From an uncultured Rubritalea sp. (lineage in GTDB: Bacteria > Verrucomicrobiota > Verrucomicrobiia > Verrucomicrobiales > Akkermansiaceae): a stretch of DNA of 34,762 nucleotides. A model generated the notes under the pieces. That model worked only from the letters and a program-made list of their open reading frames with translations. It had not been told where the DNA came from and ran no database searches. Shown here piece after piece: positions 31,754 to 34,762 of the stretch. Positions within the stretch are counted from its first letter, which is position 1; each line of letters begins with the position of its first letter. Both the position numbers and the translations under genes were made by a program. The stretch is taken from assembly GCA_937132085.1 (NCBI GenBank), contig CAKZNV010000229.1, positions 1-34,762 on the forward strand, written 5' to 3'.

Positions 31754-33478
31754 ATGGGACTCATAGATTTCATCAAACGTAGGAAGCTTGCTCAAAAGGG
31801 GATGTCTTCTGGAAAGAAGAGACGAACGCATGGACAATGGAGTCTAACTGATTCGATGGATCGTAGCTTGGGGATGCGTCTGAGCTTGTATGTGATCTTC
31901 ATCGTCTTCTCGAGTGTTCTTGTGGTGAGCAATAAGGACTGCGTTGTTCCTCAGGCTGCTCAGGCTATTTTCTTGAACATAGCGATCTCGATTGGCTTGA
32001 TCATGATTTTTGAGATTCAGCATAATCATAAACCTCGAAACGCGAGGGTGTTTTTGATTTTCGGTGGGGTGATGGCACACATGCTATTGATCCAGTTTGT
32101 CTGTGCTGTATCACATGATTATAACCTTATGGTGTTAGCTCTACCTTATGCTATGGCGCCGATGGTGGCTTCCGTGCTGCTGGGTAAACAGGCTGGAGTC
32201 TTCACTACAATGGCTGTCTCGCTGTGTGGAATGATGATTGTTCCGCATCAGTTTCTGATGGTTTATGTGGTGATGAGTTTGTTCTCTGGGATGACTGTGA
32301 TTTTCCTCACTAAGAATGTCAGACGCAGGAGTTCGCTGCTTAGAGCTGGTTTTTATGCAGGTCTGGTGACCTTGATTTTAGCGGTGATGTTTGGCTTGAT
32401 CGAGCTTCCTGATAATAGCCTAGAGTGGAAACAGCTAGCGATTAAGAGCGGTAGCGCTTTGGGTGTTAGTGTGCTGGTTTCCATGGTGATCAGCGGAATG
32501 TTACCTGTGCTAGAGGGCATGTTTAAAATCACAACGGATATCAGCTGGTTAGAGTTGAGTGATCTGAACCATCGATTGCTAAAGCGTATGCAGCTAGAGG
32601 CTCCGGGAACATTTCATCACAGTTTGGTGGTGGCGTCATTAGCAGAAGCTGCTGCGGAGCGAATCGGGGCGAATGCTGCTATGTGTCGAGTTTGTGCGTA
32701 TTTCCATGATATTGGTAAGCTGAAGAAGCCTGAGTATTTCATTGAGAATCAAGGTGATGATAATCCTCATGATAGTATAACGCCTACGATGTCGGCATTA
32801 GTGATTATTGCTCATGTAAAGGATGGTGTGGATCTTGCTGTGAAGCATAAGTTGAATCCTCTTATCATTGATGTGATCAAGGAACACCATGGTGATTCGT
32901 TAGTGTATTATTTCTATCATAAGGCCAAGGAGCAGAAGAAGACTGATGAAGGTAAGGTCGAGAAAGGGCTTGAAAAGGCTGAAGATGTTTCTGGTGTGGA
33001 TGAGAAAAACTTCCGTTATCCTGGGCCGACACCTAGTTCTAAGGAAAGTGGGATTATTAGTCTAGCAGATGCTATAGAGAGTGCTTCTAGGACTCTGCGT
33101 AAGCCGACACCGAGTAAGATTAGGGCGTTAGTCGATGAGCTAGTGATGAAGCGTCTAGCTGAAGGTCAGCTTGATAATTGCGGTATTAGTGTCAGAGAGC
33201 TTACGAAGGTGAGAGAGAGTTTTGCTAAGTCATTACGAAGCATGCTCCACAGTCGCATCGATTATCCTAAAGATACTGAGAAGAATAAGGATAAGGTAAA
33301 AGATTCTGAAAATGGTAAAGAAGGTAAGGATTCTAAAAAAGAGAATGCCTCAATTGGTGCGACTAAGAAGCCTGAGCTGTATCATGGGCCTAATCTGAAG
33401 AAGGTGGAGAATAGCACGACTAAAATCCTCGTGTCTAGTCCAGCTGATAAGTCAGATCAATCTAACAATACTGTTTAG
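31754..33478 (+). CDS. Membrane HD-domain phosphohydrolase (PgpH/YqfF-like)
   Basis: Polytopic membrane protein with a cytoplasmic HD domain, probably hydrolysing cyclic di-AMP as in PgpH; 574 aa from this start. Six or seven hydrophobic segments span about residues 40-240 (7TM-7TMR-HD arrangement). The HD domain follows: APGTFHHSLVVASLAEAAAE, then the HD motif in YFHDIGKLKKPEYF, and IKEHHGDSLVYYF with a further metal His pair. The tail is long, Lys- and Glu-rich and probably disordered. The large extracellular domain of Gram-positive PgpH is missing. A GTG at 31712 and an ATG at 31715 are alternative starts; MGLIDFIKRRKLAQKG at 31754 looks like the natural N-terminus. ybeY follows, a widely conserved neighbour. 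Cyclic di-AMP as substrate is an inference. Confidence 0.85.
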   Translation: MGLIDFIKRRKLAQKGMSSGKKRRTHGQWSLTDSMDRSLGMRLSLYVIFIVFSSVLVVSNKDCVVPQAAQAIFLNIAISIGLIMIFEIQHNHKPRNARVFLIFGGVMAHMLLIQFVCAVSHDYNLMVLALPYAMAPMVASVLLGKQAGVFTTMAVSLCGMMIVPHQFLMVYVVMSLFSGMTVIFLTKNVRRRSSLLRAGFYAGLVTLILAVMFGLIELPDNSLEWKQLAIKSGSALGVSVLVSMVISGMLPVLEGMFKITTDISWLELSDLNHRLLKRMQLEAPGTFHHSLVVASLAEAAAERIGANAAMCRVCAYFHDIGKLKKPEYFIENQGDDNPHDSITPTMSALVIIAHVKDGVDLAVKHKLNPLIIDVIKEHHGDSLVYYFYHKAKEQKKTDEGKVEKGLEKAEDVSGVDEKNFRYPGPTPSSKESGIISLADAIESASRTLRKPTPSKIRALVDELVMKRLAEGQLDNCGISVRELTKVRESFAKSLRSMLHSRIDYPKDTEKNKDKVKDSENGKEGKDSKKENASIGATKKPELYHGPNLKKVENSTTKILVSSPADKSDQSNNTV

Positions 33479-33501
33479 TGGGTTAAGCATTGAGTCTCGA
33501 T

Positions 33502-33951
33502 ATGATTCCAAATGAGATAGAGGTAGAGGTTTATAATCATCAATCAGCTGAGCTGATTGGTGATGAGCTGCTGTCTCGTTATGCAGAAATGGCTAATATG
33601 GCGCTGCCGATGGCGCTAGGAAATCCGTCTAATGGTGGAGGTGTCTTGCCTGAGTTGGATCTAGTGGAGGTCTCTATTGTGGATGATGAGACGATTGCTC
33701 AAGTGCACGTGGATTTCATGGATATTCCGGGTGCTACTGATGTGATTACCTTTGCTCATGGAGAGATCGTGATCAGTGCTGAAACTGCGAGGAGCTATGG
33801 TGAATCGTATGGCAATAAATTTGAGAAAGAGCTGATGCTCTATATCATTCATGGCTTGCTTCATCTCTCTGGGCACGAGGATGCTGAGGAAGCAGACAGA
33901 GAGACGATGGAGAAAATCCAGTTCGCTATTCTAGAGAAGGTTTGGAGTTAG
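33502..33951 (+). CDS. ybeY: Endoribonuclease YbeY
   Basis: Zinc-dependent single-strand RNase involved in 16S rRNA 3'-end maturation and late ribosome quality control; 149 aa. The family signature is complete: VDDETIAQVHVDFMDIPGATDVITF, shown here as a marker for the N-terminal half, then the zinc site HGLLHLSGHEDAEEAD with three His. The length is normal. The frame is open from a TTG at 33490; the ATG at 33502 is preferred. It starts 23 nt after the HD-phosphohydrolase stop and is co-transcribed with it, the same order as in many phoH-pgpH-ybeY clusters, although phoH is absent here. No Shine-Dalgarno is visible. Confidence 0.94.
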   Translation: MIPNEIEVEVYNHQSAELIGDELLSRYAEMANMALPMALGNPSNGGGVLPELDLVEVSIVDDETIAQVHVDFMDIPGATDVITFAHGEIVISAETARSYGESYGNKFEKELMLYIIHGLLHLSGHEDAEEADRETMEKIQFAILEKVWS

Positions 33952-34063
33952 GCTAGGGTGTTGTTTTTCGAGGGTTAGCGTGTTCATTCGTTCGCTGTTT
34001 TGTTCTAAGCTCTTTGATTAATCTTGTATTTAGGGAATTAATTCCGTATATGCATGGTTAGCG

Positions 34064-34685
34064 ATTAATCGATTTCAAGAAGAAATACTAATACATCGTC
34101 TGGCTTCTACGCCAGCGGTGGCTCTGCTTGGGGCTAGGCAGGTGGGTAAAACTACTTTAGCTAGAGGTTTGAATATTGGCAAACCAACTCATTATTTAGA
34201 TCTGGAGCGCCCCTCTGATGCGGCAAAGCTAGCTGATCCGGAGCTCTACTTAAGTAATTATACTAAGCACTTAGTGATACAGGATGAGATACAAGGATTT
34301 CCCCAGCTCTTTCCTGTTCTGCGTAGCTTAATCGATGAAAGACGTCAGGCTGGTGAGAGTTCCGCACAATTTTTGTTATTAGGTTCAGCCTCCCCTGACC
34401 TTATTCAGCAGTCTTCTGAAACTTTGGCAGGGCGGATTAGTTACTTAGAGCTTTCACCTTTACAGTTAGAGGAGGTTCATAGAGGAGAGGAGCAAGTTCT
34501 TTCGCATTGGTTTCGAGGTGGGTTTCCTGATGCTTTTCTAGCAGAATCAGATGTGATCGCCCAACAATGGTCTGATGACTTCATCACTAGTTATGTAGAG
34601 CGTTACTTGCCTTTACTTGGAGTAGCTGCAAGTCCTCTATTGTTGCGCCGACTCTGTATGATGTTAGCTCATCAGCAGGGTGGTA
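34064..34685 (+). pseudogene. AAA+/DUF4143 ATPase gene, interrupted at 34685
   Basis: Remnant of an AAA_14/DUF4143 ATPase, a family found on many chromosomes and plasmids with unclear function. The Walker A LLGARQVGKTTLA, Walker B-like HLVIQDEIQGFP, a LLLGSASPDLIQQ sensor and the start of the DUF4143 region (WFRGGFPDAFLAESD, LLRRLCMMLAHQQGG) are all intact. Homology stops at HQQGG (34685), where DNA beginning TGAGGTGCG follows; the frame then runs into 12 unrelated residues and a stop at 34721-34723. The N-terminus is also odd: the frame is open back to 34034 but holds no ATG, only ATT (34037, 34064) and a GTG at 34118 that lies inside the conserved PAVALLG segment. Either ATT is used or the start has been lost. 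Confidence 0.75.
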
Positions 34686-34762
34686 TGAGGTGCGTTAATT
34701 TCTTGGACCACGATTTAACCTAATGAATACTGACACCATGAAACCACGCAAGCGTTACACTG
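34686..34762 (+). mobile_element. Left end of a probable IS3-like insertion sequence (truncated by window)
   Basis: At 34686 the ATPase homology ends and sequence starting TGAGGTGCGTTAATTTCTTG begins. This has the TGA start and the CTTGGACC-type inner bases common at IS3-family ends. About 37 nt in, an ORF begins that reads like the N-terminus of an IS3 OrfA (HTH_Tnp_1). The right end, target duplication and transposase domain lie beyond the window, so this is a prediction from about 77 bases. Confidence 0.5.
34723..34762 (+). CDS. Partial ORF, probable IS3-type transposase OrfA N-terminus
   Basis: The ATG at 34723 overlaps the stop of the interrupted ATPase frame (TAATG). It encodes MNTDTMKPRKRYT before the window ends; an internal ATG lies at 34738. 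The basic KPRKRYT start is typical of the helix-turn-helix OrfA of IS3-family elements, which usually begin with a Lys/Arg-rich run followed by Tyr-(Thr/Ser). With 13 residues visible, this rests mostly on its position inside the presumed insertion sequence. Confidence 0.45.
   Translation, partial: MNTDTMKPRKRYT

Overview
The window looks like chromosome from a Verrucomicrobiota bacterium, probably near Rubritalea or another Verrucomicrobiales marine lineage; the genus is a guess. Three things support this. LpxC and FabZ are fused in one polypeptide, as in the PVC and Bacteroidota/Chlorobi groups. A 1,369-residue secreted protein combines ThuA, NPCBM, PVC-type dehydrogenase, HEAT and cytochrome c domains, which is typical of Planctomycetota and Verrucomicrobiota. 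Many genes start without a Shine-Dalgarno sequence. Base composition is moderate by eye, and most of the content is core metabolism.

Layout from left to right. Positions 1-1306 hold a Wzz/GumC-like anchored protein (-), a multi-hairpin repeat and a small membrane protein. Positions 1456-8597 hold a phospho-sugar mutase with a perfect terminator, the giant ThuA/PVC-dehydrogenase/cytochrome protein, and a secreted EEP-fold phosphatase or nuclease. A roughly 180-bp nested-hairpin repeat follows. Positions 8892-14011 (-) form a sulfate-reduction operon in the order cobA-cysJ-cysI-cysH: PAPS to sulfite, sulfite to sulfide, and the first step of siroheme synthesis. Positions 14263-16057 (+) hold rpmG, rpsR, folE2 and a membrane protein. 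Positions 16195-19750 (+) are a tight six-gene operon: DCC-family redox protein, three small membrane proteins (two of them paralogous), an MBOAT-like acyltransferase and a TIGR01777 epimerase-like reductase. This operon is the best candidate here for an undescribed pathway.

Positions 19822-24232 (+) hold an NhaC-type antiporter, an M29 aminopeptidase, a dCMP-deaminase-family enzyme and a membrane protein of unknown function. lpxC-fabZ (-) follows and shares a convergent terminator with that gene. nadC (+) and pdxH (-) converge. A winged-helix protein (-) is divergent from an unknown helical protein (+), with operator-like repeats between them. Then come a small membrane protein (-), a second copy of the multi-hairpin repeat, pyrD, a Tat-exported M15-like peptidase, a PgpH-type HD phosphohydrolase and ybeY. 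At the right edge an AAA+/DUF4143 ATPase gene lacks a normal start codon and is cut by what looks like the left end of an IS3-like insertion sequence.

I saw no tRNA, rRNA, CRISPR array or classical riboswitch. The repeats are of three kinds: the triple-hairpin family (two copies), the nested hairpin element at 8611-8789, and short 10-bp-phased runs (ATTCTG and CGAATTGTCT types) in intergenic DNA.
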